Origin: Spirochaeta sp. | Lineage (GTDB): Bacteria > Spirochaetota > Spirochaetia > DSM-27196 > Alkalispirochaetaceae | DNA: 16,540 nucleotides | Reading direction: 5' to 3' | Assembly: GCA_007117185.1 (NCBI GenBank) | Contig: SKHA01000344.1 | Span: forward strand, 1-16,540 | In this document: positions 1 through 7,298 of the stretch, one piece after another | Position numbering within the stretch: position 1 is the stretch's first letter | Layout of the letters: every line of letters starts with the position of its first letter | The notes under the pieces: generated by a model | The model's database searches: none | Seen by the model: only the letters and a program-made list of their open reading frames with translations | What the model was told of the DNA's origin: nothing | Translations under genes and position numbers: made by a program

Positions 1-1
1 C

Positions 2-403
2 GTCTGGGCGCGGCGTAACGCCGCCGCGCTCCTTCGCGACGACGCGGACCTTTCCATTCACCAGACCGAATGGCTCAAGGATACTCCCCCAGTGGACCTG
101 ATCACCGCCAATCCGCCGTATCTTTCTGTTTCCGAGGCAGAGCGTGCGTTGGACCAGGGCTGGGGCGAGCCGATGATCGCCCTGGCTGCCGGTACTGACG
201 GCCTTGACGGATATCGAGAGATCATCCCGCAAGCGATAGACCACCTCAATGCAGATGGATATCTTGTGATGGAGTGTGGGTTTCAGCAGGCAACAGCGAT
301 CTGCAGGCTCTGCGAAGAAAACGGTTTTGTGACAGTTGGCGTCCGACAGGACCTGGCAGGAAACGACCGTGTGGTCCACGCCCGGCGGGGTCGCGATTCA
401 TAG
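2..403 (+). CDS. prmC: PrmC/HemK peptide chain release factor glutamine methyltransferase, 3' part
   Basis: This is the C-terminal part of an AdoMet-dependent methyltransferase that N5-methylates the GGQ glutamine of release factors RF1 and RF2. The frame is open from the left edge, so the N-terminal part and start lie outside the window. The family signature NPPY (in TANPPYLS, about positions 107-127) is the glutamine-binding motif. After it come the usual C-terminal blocks: EP..ALAAGTDGLDGYREII, a GYLVMECGFQQ strand, and the ending QDLAGNDRVVHARR, matching the family's DLAG..R motif. About 133 residues are present of a usual 280 or so. The stop at 401-403 is followed after one base by the rel ATG, so translation of the two is probably coupled. 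prfA is a common neighbour and may lie upstream. Confidence 0.93.
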   Translation, partial: VWARRNAAALLRDDADLSIHQTEWLKDTPPVDLITANPPYLSVSEAERALDQGWGEPMIALAAGTDGLDGYREIIPQAIDHLNADGYLVMECGFQQATAICRLCEENGFVTVGVRQDLAGNDRVVHARRGRDS

Positions 404-404
404 T

Positions 405-2411
405 ATGGTAAGAGAACTCGAACACCTGAGAAAGATCATCTCCAGCTACCGTCCTCCAGAACAGGAACGGATCATCGCTGCTGCCGAGCGCTCCCGGGAG
501 CTGCACGAGGGACAGCTGCGGGAATCGGGGGAACCCTACTTCACCCACCCCCTGCAGGTGGCAGAGATCCTCGTGGAGATGAGGATGGACGCGGCGACGG
601 TCATCGCCGCCCTTCTCCACGACGTTCTGGAAGATACGGTTATCACCAAAGCTGAACTTCGCAAGCATTTCGGACGGGAGGTGGAATCCCTCGTCCAGGG
701 TGTAACCAAGATCTCCATCGTCAACGCCCATAACCGCAACGTTCAGGAGTCCGAGACGATCCGCAAGATGCTCCTGGCGATGGTGAAAGATGTTCGGGTC
801 ATCCTGATCAAACTGGCAGACAAACTGCACAACATGCGCACCCTTGAACACAAACAGGGTCCACGGCAGCGGGAGATAGCCCAGGAAACACTGGACATCT
901 ACGCGCCCCTCTCGGGCCGCCTGGGCATCAGCTGGATGAAAGACGAGCTGGAAGACCTGTCGTTGAAGCACCTGCACCCCGACGTGTACCGATCGATCAA
1001 AGAGCTGGTATCGGAGAAGCGCGCCCAGCGGGCCAGCTACCTGGAACGGGTCCGCGGCACGATAATGCGGGAAGCGCAAAAGGAACGCATTCCCGTCCTT
1101 GTAGAAACCCGGGCCAAGCACTTCTACAGCATCTATCGCAAGATGAAGCGCTTCGGCAAGGAGCTCAACGAGATCTATGATCTTCTGGGTATCAGGATTC
1201 TCTGCGACAACAACGCCCAGTGCTACCAGCTCCTGGGGATGATTCACCGGCTATGGCCACCCATCGAGGGGCGCTTCAAAGACTACATAGCGATGCCCAA
1301 GTCCAATCAGTATCAGAGCCTGCATACCGCCGTGCTGGGCTACCATGGGCGCATCATCGAGTTCCAGATCAGAACTCAGCAGATGCACCAGACGGCGGAG
1401 TACGGGGTTGCCGCACACTGGCTGTACAAGAGCGGTGTCAACCGCGAGCAGGTGAAACCAACAGATCTGGCGATCATGCAGCGGGTACGGACACTGAAGG
1501 ATTCCCGCACCACCTCCAACGAGTTTCTGGAAGAGATCAAACGGGAGATCCTGCGGGATTCGATCTACGTCTTCACTCCTCGGGGAGAAGCGATCCAGTT
1601 TCCCAAGGGTTCCACCGCGATCGATTTCGCATACCACATTCACACCGAGGTGGGGCACCACACCATGGGGGCCAAGGCGGACGGTAGCATCATTCCGCTG
1701 CGGGAACCCCTGAAAAACACCCAGGTTATCGAGATTCTCACCTCGCCCTCGGCGCACCCCCACATGAACTGGTTGCGTTACGCCCGAACGTCCCGAGCTC
1801 GCAACAAAATACGCGCCTGGCTCAACAAGAACGATGAACACCTGATCATCAATCAGAGCATCATCGCCCGCAAACAGGCAGTGGAACGGGTCACCCGCAG
1901 TAACCAGAGTACCCCCAAACCCTCCGCTCCGACGGTCTCGCCGGAGACCTCGGAAATCTTTGACGAACACAAAGTTGCGGTCAGAGTCGGAGACGACACA
2001 AACCTGATGGTCCACTTTGCCCAGTGCTGCTCCCCCCGCACCGGTGACGATATCGTCGGCTACGTTTCCCGCGGTCGGGGCATCATCGTTCACAAGCGGT
2101 CGTGCCGCAGTCTGTTAAGCATACCAGACGTGAAGGAACGCACAATCGACGTGGAGTGGGAGACCGTTTCACCACGGGCCACCCATCGCTTCCGGGTAGT
2201 TGCCCGCAGCACCTCGGACCTGTTCAGCGAAATCGAGGGGGCGGTCCGCAAGATTCACGGACACCTCATTGAGGGCCGGATTGATGAGCTGCCCAACGGA
2301 AATATGGAAGCCCGATTCACCCTGGAGCTGGAACGGAATCAGGACCTGCGTAAGATCGCCAAAAGCATTCGCGCCGTACCAGCGGTGATGAGCCTGCACG
2401 ATCTCTCCTGA
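405..2411 (+). CDS. rel: Bifunctional (p)ppGpp synthetase/hydrolase, Rel/SpoT type
   Basis: This long RelA/SpoT homologue (668 residues) makes and degrades the alarmone (p)ppGpp in the cytoplasm. The hydrolase HD domain (about residues 25-200) is intact: H48, the HDVLED motif at 72-77, and D139 in LADKLHN. The synthetase domain (about 235-345) has RFKD at 290-293, the RxKD form typical of bifunctional enzymes rather than the ExDD of synthesis-only RelA, and the catalytic Glu in EFQIRT (E319). A TGS domain follows (about 386-447), then a Cys/His RIS/ZFD segment (CC 541-542, H564, C568) and a C-terminal ACT domain (about 595-668). The length is slightly short for the family, mainly between TGS and RIS. 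I chose ATG 405 because conserved residues begin right after it and it lies one base past the prmC stop. An upstream TTG at 336 would overlap prmC. No strong Shine-Dalgarno is visible, in line with coupling. It is probably the sole long Rel of the organism, but that cannot be known from this window. Confidence 0.96.
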   Translation: MVRELEHLRKIISSYRPPEQERIIAAAERSRELHEGQLRESGEPYFTHPLQVAEILVEMRMDAATVIAALLHDVLEDTVITKAELRKHFGREVESLVQGVTKISIVNAHNRNVQESETIRKMLLAMVKDVRVILIKLADKLHNMRTLEHKQGPRQREIAQETLDIYAPLSGRLGISWMKDELEDLSLKHLHPDVYRSIKELVSEKRAQRASYLERVRGTIMREAQKERIPVLVETRAKHFYSIYRKMKRFGKELNEIYDLLGIRILCDNNAQCYQLLGMIHRLWPPIEGRFKDYIAMPKSNQYQSLHTAVLGYHGRIIEFQIRTQQMHQTAEYGVAAHWLYKSGVNREQVKPTDLAIMQRVRTLKDSRTTSNEFLEEIKREILRDSIYVFTPRGEAIQFPKGSTAIDFAYHIHTEVGHHTMGAKADGSIIPLREPLKNTQVIEILTSPSAHPHMNWLRYARTSRARNKIRAWLNKNDEHLIINQSIIARKQAVERVTRSNQSTPKPSAPTVSPETSEIFDEHKVAVRVGDDTNLMVHFAQCCSPRTGDDIVGYVSRGRGIIVHKRSCRSLLSIPDVKERTIDVEWETVSPRATHRFRVVARSTSDLFSEIEGAVRKIHGHLIEGRIDELPNGNMEARFTLELERNQDLRKIAKSIRAVPAVMSLHDLS

Positions 2412-2412
2412 A

Positions 2413-2468
2413 CGCGTAGAGACCACCCCGGTTTGCCCCACCGCTCTTCCCTGCGTATCTTCTACGCG
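2413..2468 (+). promoter_or_regulatory. Long-loop inverted repeat just ahead of the tpx ribosome-binding site
   Basis: CGCGTAGA (2413-2420) is exactly complementary to TCTACGCG (2461-2468), an 8-bp stem around a 40-nt pyrimidine-rich loop. The right arm ends two bases before the tpx Shine-Dalgarno AAGGAG (2471-2476). The stem has no U-run, so it does not look like an intrinsic terminator. It could be a leader structure affecting tpx translation, or an end structure of the rel mRNA. The long loop makes the fold only moderately convincing. Confidence 0.35.
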
Positions 2469-2482
2469 CAAAGGAGAAATGA

Positions 2483-2980
2483 ATGGCAGAAATTACCTTC
2501 AAGAACCAGCCGGTTCACACCTGTGGCACCTTACCTTCCAAGGGCAGTACCGCTCCGGACTTCGTCCTTACCAATGGCAACCTTGAGGATGTAACCCTTG
2601 AAACCTATCGTGGGAAAAAGAAGGTCCTGAACATCGTACCCAGTCTCGACACCGGAGTCTGCGCCACCAGCGCCCGCAAGTTTGACAAAGAGATCGCCAA
2701 GCGGGACGACGCGATCTGCCTCACCATCAGCGCAGACCTGCCCTTTGCGGCGACACGCTTCTGCAAGACCGAGGGTGTTGCCAATGTGATAACCCTGAGT
2801 GAGATGCGTGATCGCTCCTTTGGTCGTGACTATGGCTGCGAGATGATCGACGGCCCTCTGGCGGGGCTTCTCAGTCGAGCAGTGGTGGTACTGGACGAGG
2901 AAAACACCGTCCTCCATGTGGAACAGGTGCCGGAGATCGCCCAGGAACCGGATTACCTCGCCGCCCTGACAGCTCTTTGA
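2483..2980 (+). CDS. tpx: Thiol peroxidase Tpx (atypical 2-Cys peroxiredoxin)
   Basis: This is a 165-residue thioredoxin-dependent lipid and alkyl hydroperoxide reductase of the Tpx family, at the family's usual length. The peroxidatic cysteine is C60 in PSLDTGVCATS and the resolving cysteine is C94 in TRFCKTEG, the same spacing as in E. coli Tpx (61/95). Other family blocks are KVLNIVPS, ISADLPFA, DGPLAGLLSRAVVV and the C-terminal EPDYLAAL. The start ATG has a good Shine-Dalgarno, AAGGAG at 2471-2476, six bases upstream. It lies 71 bases after rel, so it may be cotranscribed with rel or have its own promoter; I see no clear sigma-70 promoter in the gap. Two further cysteines (C14, C79) are not family signature residues. 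Confidence 0.97.
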   Translation: MAEITFKNQPVHTCGTLPSKGSTAPDFVLTNGNLEDVTLETYRGKKKVLNIVPSLDTGVCATSARKFDKEIAKRDDAICLTISADLPFAATRFCKTEGVANVITLSEMRDRSFGRDYGCEMIDGPLAGLLSRAVVVLDEENTVLHVEQVPEIAQEPDYLAALTAL

Positions 2981-3023
2981 TCCGGAACGGTGATCGCCCG
3001 GGACGGCGCTCCTGCCTCCGGCA

Positions 3024-3052
3024 TTGACAACCACCGGACCGGGGTCTACCAT
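3024..3052 (+). promoter_or_regulatory. Sigma-70-type promoter of the lacI-bioYMN-trmL-proC unit
   Basis: A perfect -35 box TTGACA (3024-3029) is followed by a 17-bp spacer and TACCAT (3047-3052), a 4/6 match to TATAAT that fits TANNNT. The expected transcription start is about 3059-3061, on top of the GTG start codon at 3061. A 7-bp direct repeat TCCGGCA (3017-3023 and 3054-3060) flanks the promoter and might be a binding site, though it may be chance. No classical LacI-type palindrome is evident. Confidence 0.6.
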
Positions 3053-3060
3053 TTCCGGCA

Positions 3061-4056
3061 GTGGGCGTCACAATCAAGGATGTAGCCCGAGAGGCGGGGG
3101 TCAGCACTGCCACCGTCTCCCGGGTCATCAACAATGACAACCGTATTACTCCAGCAACGCGTCAGCGAGTCCTGAGAGTCGTTTCCCGACTCAACTACAA
3201 GGTCAACACCATTGCCCGCAGCCTCAAGTCCAAGCGTTCACTCACCGTGGGGATGGTTGTCCCGGAGATCGACAACGTCTTTTTCATGCGGGTTGCCCGC
3301 GGCGTAGAGGACCACCTGGGAGAGAAGGGATACTCCATGATCGTGGTCAATGCCCGGGAGAGCCGTCTCCGGGAGGAAGGCGCGGTGGAACTACTGCTGG
3401 AAAAACAGGTAGACGGGATCATCGTGGTGCCCAGCGAGCGCGACGGCTCACACCTGAAGATGATCCATGATGCCCAGGCTCCGGTTGTGCTGGTGGACCG
3501 TCTGGTGGAGGGGTTCCAGAGTGACGCCGTACTGGTGGACAACGAAGAGGCCACCTTTCACGCGATGATGGATCTTATCGACGCCGGCCGGCGTAACTTC
3601 GGGTTTATTGGCGGCTTCAGGGAGATTTTCACCGCCGAAGAACGCTACCGCGGTTTTCGGCGGGCCATTGAAGAGCGTAATGTGCCGCTGAATCCCGATC
3701 ACGTCTGTTTCGGCGATTACCACATGGAAAGCGGGTACGATCTCATGAAGCGGCTGATGGAATCCAGGGTGCCACCGGAGACGCTGATGGTGGCCAACTA
3801 TTTCATGCACATTGGTGCGATCCGCTATCTAAGCTTCTACCGTCACCGGGTTCCCCCGTCTCTGTTCATCGCTACGTTCGACAATATGGAGTTCTCGTCT
3901 GTCTCGGGAGTCCCGGGACTCTCCATCGCCCAGCCGATTGATGAGATCGGACGCCAGGCAGCGGCGATGCTCCTGCGACGCATTGAAGGGGACAGCAGCG
4001 AGTGGCCCCGGATCCAGAGGCTTCCCACAAACATCATATCCCACGATACTGCCTGA
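3061..4056 (+). CDS. LacI-family transcriptional regulator
   Basis: This is a 331-residue DNA-binding regulator with an N-terminal LacI helix-turn-helix (about residues 4-25, TIKDVAREAGVSTATVSRV) and a hinge helix containing IARSL (51-55). A periplasmic-binding-protein-like effector and dimerisation domain follows (about 62-331). The GTG start is forced: an in-frame stop lies at 3025-3027 and the helix-turn-helix begins four residues in. No Shine-Dalgarno precedes the GTG, which fits a leaderless transcript. The gene is the first of a tight unit: its stop is 14 bases before bioY. The simplest reading is that it controls its own operon, including biotin uptake. The ligand cannot be told from the sequence. 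LacI proteins usually sense sugars or nucleosides, so its job may also lie elsewhere. Confidence 0.93.
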   Translation: MGVTIKDVAREAGVSTATVSRVINNDNRITPATRQRVLRVVSRLNYKVNTIARSLKSKRSLTVGMVVPEIDNVFFMRVARGVEDHLGEKGYSMIVVNARESRLREEGAVELLLEKQVDGIIVVPSERDGSHLKMIHDAQAPVVLVDRLVEGFQSDAVLVDNEEATFHAMMDLIDAGRRNFGFIGGFREIFTAEERYRGFRRAIEERNVPLNPDHVCFGDYHMESGYDLMKRLMESRVPPETLMVANYFMHIGAIRYLSFYRHRVPPSLFIATFDNMEFSSVSGVPGLSIAQPIDEIGRQAAAMLLRRIEGDSSEWPRIQRLPTNIISHDTA

Positions 4057-4070
4057 CCGGAGGTAACCAG

Positions 4071-4622
4071 ATGAACAGCGAGTCACTCACCTACGCCGTC
4101 CGTGTGCAGGTTTCCGCCATTCTGGTGGCGCTTATTACTGCCGGGGCGTTCGTGGCGATCCCGCTGCCGGGGTCACCGGTACCGATGGTCCTGCAGAACA
4201 TGTTTGTAATCCTCACCGGACTAATTTTACCACCCCTGGCGGCGATGGGCACCATCGGGGTGTACCTGTTCCTCGGCGCCATCGGTCTTCCGATCTTTTC
4301 CGGTGCCAGCGGCGGCCTGGCCCACCTGGCAGGCCCCACCGGGGGATTTCTTCTGGGATACATCCCCGCCGCGGCGATCACTGCGGTAATAGCTCACGGC
4401 GGCAGCCGAGGGGCGGCACGAATCGCGCTGGCCCTGACCGCCGGATTTCTTATGGTGTACGTGGTGGGGGTTCCCTTCCTGGCCCGGATACTGGAGATTC
4501 CCCTGAATCGCGCCATTGTCGTTGGGATGCTTCCGTTTCTGCCGGGAGATCTGATCAAGGCGATTGTTCTGGCCGGACTGGTGAAGACAATACCTCCGTC
4601 GGTATGGCGCAGCTGGTCCTGA
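4071..4622 (+). CDS. bioY: BioY, substrate-binding S component of the biotin ECF transporter
   Basis: This is a 183-residue, very hydrophobic membrane protein with about six predicted membrane segments, the usual size for BioY. It binds biotin in the inner membrane and works with the BioM ATPase and BioN. Family blocks are visible: PLPGSPVPMVLQNMFVILTG near the N-terminus, GVYLFLGAIGLPIFSG, then GGLAHLAGPTGGFLLGY, and a C-terminal FLPGDLIKAIVL. The ATG at 4071 has a strong Shine-Dalgarno, GGAGGT (4059-4064), six bases upstream. The 3' end overlaps bioM by 19 bases. The order bioY-bioM-bioN gives a dedicated complete importer. Confidence 0.95.
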   Translation: MNSESLTYAVRVQVSAILVALITAGAFVAIPLPGSPVPMVLQNMFVILTGLILPPLAAMGTIGVYLFLGAIGLPIFSGASGGLAHLAGPTGGFLLGYIPAAAITAVIAHGGSRGAARIALALTAGFLMVYVVGVPFLARILEIPLNRAIVVGMLPFLPGDLIKAIVLAGLVKTIPPSVWRSWS

Positions 4623-5320
4623 ACGGTCTCTCCCTGGAACTGGGAGATCCCCCTGTCCCGGTATTGTCACGGATCTCCTTTTCCTGTGAACCCGGTACGG
4701 TAACCCTTCTGCTTGGACCGAACGGGTGCGGAAAATCGGTGCTCCTGCGGACAATCCTGGGGCTCTGTCCCGGTTACAGCGGCACCATCGCCTGGGACGG
4801 ATCGGTCCTGAGCAGACAGTTCCGCCGTTTGCACGGCCAGAGCGGGGTTGTCTTCCAGAACCCGGAGCAGCAAATCTTCGGGGCCACCGTCCGTGAAGAC
4901 CTGCTTGCCGGGCAACCTCGGGATACGGTAATCGACCAGGTGATCCTTCAGGAGCTGGGGCTGACGGAGCTGCTGCTTCGATCTCCGGCGGAGCTGAGCG
5001 GAGGGCAGCGGCGCAGGCTGGCCCTGGCGGGGGCGTTCGTGGGCAACCGCAGAATCCTCTTTCTGGACGAACCGTTTCTGGAACTCGACTACCCGGCGGT
5101 GGAGGGGCTGGTCCGCCTGGTGATTCGCTTTCGCGACGCCGGGGGGATCGTAGTAGTGGCCTCCCACGAGACCCGGGATATCTGGCCGTTGACCGACCGG
5201 GTTGTGTTGCTGGTGAACGGGGTGGTCCGCTTCTCCGGCAGCCGGGACGATGCCGCCGGGGTCCTTCTGCCGGAGTACGGACTACGACCCCTGGCCGCAC
5301 CGGGAGCGCCCCCGGCATGA
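4604..5320 (+). CDS. bioM: BioM, energy-coupling factor ATPase
   Basis: This 238-residue ABC ATPase powers biotin import with BioY and BioN on the cytoplasmic face of the membrane. All nucleotide-binding motifs are intact: Walker A GPNGCGKS (38-45), Q-loop in FQNPEQQIFG (84-93, the form typical of ECF ATPases), signature LSGGQ (131-135), Walker B ILFLDEP (151-157) and the switch histidine H188. The ATG lies inside the bioY 3' end (19-base overlap), and the stop overlaps the bioN ATG as ATGA. Only one ATPase is encoded here, as expected for BioM homodimers rather than the EcfA1/A2 pair of group II transporters. Confidence 0.93.
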   Translation: MAQLVLNGLSLELGDPPVPVLSRISFSCEPGTVTLLLGPNGCGKSVLLRTILGLCPGYSGTIAWDGSVLSRQFRRLHGQSGVVFQNPEQQIFGATVREDLLAGQPRDTVIDQVILQELGLTELLLRSPAELSGGQRRRLALAGAFVGNRRILFLDEPFLELDYPAVEGLVRLVIRFRDAGGIVVVASHETRDIWPLTDRVVLLVNGVVRFSGSRDDAAGVLLPEYGLRPLAAPGAPPA

Positions 5321-5910
5321 AACCTGCTGCCATGGTAATCCTGCTGCTCATCGCCCAGATCGGATTGCTCGTTCTTCCGGATACCGTGGCCATTGTTGCC
5401 GCGGTGCCACTGGCTGTCGTTCTGACGCAGTTGTCCCGTCGTCCCCTCCGGGCGATGCTGCGGCCCCTGGGAGGAATCACCGCGCTGTTGCTGATGGTGC
5501 TGGTGGTACGACTTATCTCCGTTCCATCCTGGGCTACGTTGTACGCCTGGGGAGGCTACGCCGCTCGCCTGCTCATCTCCCTGCTTCTGGTACTCTCGGT
5601 GGTGTTCCGACAGGGGATCACCAGGTTGCACCGGGGGATTCTGGAAATCCTGCGCCCGCTGCCGAGGTGGTTCCGCAACCCTCTCGGCGATGTGATCGGC
5701 TCAGCGCTGTACATGATCCCTGCCGTTACCACCGTCCTCCGGGAGATTCGTGGAACCGTGACGATCCGCTACGCCGGCGCCAGCGGTGGCGCCCTCACCC
5801 GTATTGGGGCGCTGAGCCGTTCGGCAGTGGTGGTACTCTCCAGAATACCCCGGCCTCGAGCGGAAGCGATGGTGGTGCGCGGCATCATCCAGGAAGAGGA
5901 ACCAACGTGA
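5317..5910 (+). CDS. bioN: BioN, energy-coupling factor transmembrane protein
   Basis: This 197-residue membrane protein is the T component that couples the BioM ATPase to BioY. It has several strongly hydrophobic segments in the first 100 residues and at about 125-145. The cytoplasmic coupling region carries two short Ala/Arg-Gly elements: REIRG (142-146), and AMVVRG (184-189), a slightly divergent form of the C-terminal Ala-Arg-Gly motif of EcfT proteins. Sequence conservation in this family is weak, so the call rests partly on position: it overlaps bioM by four bases and completes the Y-M-N set. The stop overlaps the trmL GTG. Confidence 0.87.
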   Translation: MKPAAMVILLLIAQIGLLVLPDTVAIVAAVPLAVVLTQLSRRPLRAMLRPLGGITALLLMVLVVRLISVPSWATLYAWGGYAARLLISLLLVLSVVFRQGITRLHRGILEILRPLPRWFRNPLGDVIGSALYMIPAVTTVLREIRGTVTIRYAGASGGALTRIGALSRSAVVVLSRIPRPRAEAMVVRGIIQEEEPT

Positions 5911-6395
5911 ACCAGATCGTTCTGTATCAGCCGGAAATCCCCCCGAATACCGGAAACATCGCCAGAACCTGCGCCGCCACAGGGACGGCACTCTCCCTGA
6001 TCGAACCACTGGGATTTTCCCTGGAGGACCGCTATATGCGCCGGGCAGGACTCGATTACTGGGAGGATCTCACATTGAACATCTTCCCGGGCTGGGAGCC
6101 CTTTGTTACCTCCCTCGACCTGAGGGATGGCCGCCCTGGGGACGGGGGAACCCGTATCGCCCTGCTCTCCACCCGGGGCGTTCGGCGATACACCGAGATT
6201 CCCGCGGACCAGCCCGTCGCTCTGGTATTTGGTCCTGAGACACGGGGACTGCCCGCCGACCTTCTTGCACGACACCGTGAGGACAGTTATCGTATCCCCA
6301 TGAAGCCGGGACAGCGTTCGCTGAACCTGGCCAACACAGCTGCGCTGATCCTGTACGATCTGCTGCGAAGACAGGGATTTCCCGGACTCGAATGA
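5907..6395 (+). CDS. trmL: TrmL-type tRNA (cytidine/uridine-2'-O-)-methyltransferase
   Basis: This 162-residue SPOUT methyltransferase is expected to 2'-O-methylate the wobble base (position 34) of certain tRNA-Leu species using AdoMet. The trefoil-knot motifs are present: NTGNIAR (14-20), FGPETRGLP (108-116) and IPMKPGQRSLNLAN (130-143). MRRAGLDYW (44-52) also matches the family. Length and colinearity agree with E. coli TrmL. The start is GTG at 5907, overlapping the bioN stop as GTGA, so translation is coupled. There is no obvious functional link to biotin uptake; it appears to be a passenger in the operon. Confidence 0.94.
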   Translation: MNQIVLYQPEIPPNTGNIARTCAATGTALSLIEPLGFSLEDRYMRRAGLDYWEDLTLNIFPGWEPFVTSLDLRDGRPGDGGTRIALLSTRGVRRYTEIPADQPVALVFGPETRGLPADLLARHREDSYRIPMKPGQRSLNLANTAALILYDLLRRQGFPGLE

Positions 6396-6423
6396 AGTTG
6401 AACACAATGGAAGAGAGGTAGTG

Positions 6424-7209
6424 GTGAAAAATATTGGTATCGTCGGTCTGGGCTTTATGGGGTCTGCTATTGCCCGGGGGATCCGCCGGGCCTCACCGGA
6501 GGCGACCCTCCGTATTCTTGAGAAGGACCACCACCGCCGTGAGACGGCGGTCCAGGAGCTTTCTGCGTTGGACTGCACCGACCATCCGGGGGAGCTCTTT
6601 CATGAAAGCGAGATAATCATCCTTGCAGTGAAGCCTCAGGATCTCACAGCCCTGGAACTACCGACAATCGGGAAGGTGCCGCTGGTCTCCGTTCTCGCTG
6701 GTGTCTCCACCGAATCGCTTGGTTCAGCCCTTGGGGCTGAAGTTGTCATTCGGATCATGCCCAACCTGGCGGCAGACATCGGTCGCGCCGTGGTAGGCAT
6801 TACCTTTCCCGCTACGGTAACAAAAGAGCAGCGGGAGCAGATCCTGACCCTCCTGGATCCCCTGGGGACACTCCTGGAGGTACCAGAACGCCTCATGCCC
6901 GCCGTCACGGCCGTCTCCGGTAGCGGGATAGCCTTTGTTCTGCAGTTCATCGAAGCGATGGCCCTGGGAGCGGTCCAGGAAGGGTTGCCCTACCCGCAGG
7001 CCATCAGAGCAGCCCGGGACGTAACGGAGTCGGCGGCGCTACTGCTGCGGGAACTTGAGATTCACCCCCGGGAGCTGATGAGCCGCGTATCTTCTCCGGG
7101 AGGAACCACCATCGCCGGGCTGCGCGCCCTGGCCGATGGCGGGCTTGACGGGACAGTCATGAACGCCCTGGAACAGGCTGCCCGTCGCTCCCGGGAGCTG
7201 GAAGGTTAG
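6424..7209 (+). CDS. proC: Pyrroline-5-carboxylate reductase
   Basis: This is the last enzyme of proline synthesis, reducing 1-pyrroline-5-carboxylate with NAD(P)H in the cytoplasm. About 261 residues, normal for ProC. An N-terminal Rossmann fold carries GLGFMG (about 9-14), followed by LAVKPQ and RIMPN. The C-terminal helical dimer domain has the family signature, including SSPGGTTIAGL (about 223-233). In AVSGSGIAF the usual Pro of SGSGPA is replaced by Ile. Two GTG codons are adjacent, 6421 and 6424. I prefer 6424 because AGAGG (6414-6418) is then five bases away rather than two. The gene starts 28 bases after trmL and looks cotranscribed with it. Confidence 0.94.
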   Translation: MKNIGIVGLGFMGSAIARGIRRASPEATLRILEKDHHRRETAVQELSALDCTDHPGELFHESEIIILAVKPQDLTALELPTIGKVPLVSVLAGVSTESLGSALGAEVVIRIMPNLAADIGRAVVGITFPATVTKEQREQILTLLDPLGTLLEVPERLMPAVTAVSGSGIAFVLQFIEAMALGAVQEGLPYPQAIRAARDVTESAALLLRELEIHPRELMSRVSSPGGTTIAGLRALADGGLDGTVMNALEQAARRSRELEG

Positions 7210-7232
7210 CGTCATCCTTCGGTGATGTGACG
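7210..7232 (+). terminator. Weak hairpin directly after proC
   Basis: Immediately after the proC stop, CGT-CATC (7210-7216) can pair with GATG (7224-7227) and ACG (7230-7232), with a two-base bulge and a seven-base loop. There is no U-run, so it may be an mRNA 3'-end structure rather than an efficient terminator. The rest of the 89-base gap up to serS holds only the serS promoter. Confidence 0.25.
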
Positions 7233-7287
7233 TCGGGCAATCATCGCGCCCTCCCCTGATGGGTAGCTTTTCGGCCCCCCGGTGCGA

Positions 7288-7293
7288 TAGAAT
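7288..7293 (+). promoter_or_regulatory. -10 box of serS, placed for a leaderless transcript
   Basis: TAGAAT (5/6 match to TATAAT, fits TANNNT) ends five bases before the serS ATG. Transcription would be expected to start at or within a base or two of the ATG. No good -35 is seen 16-18 bases upstream (the best is a weak TAGCTT at 7264-7269). The bases before the ATG are five C residues, with no Shine-Dalgarno. Confidence 0.5.
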
Positions 7294-7298
7294 CCCCC

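Noticed and set aside
246..1247. Minus-strand open frame (333 codons) opposite rel
   Set aside because: Antisense to the intact HD and synthetase domains of rel, with no family signature or ribosome-binding site.
2412..2482. Riboswitch in the rel-tpx gap
   Set aside because: The 71-base gap shows only one long-loop stem and matches no riboswitch fold I recognise.
4227..5480. Minus-strand open frame (417 codons) across bioY and bioM
   Set aside because: It is very rich in Arg, Pro and Gly and runs opposite two overlapping, well-identified genes; a compositional artefact.
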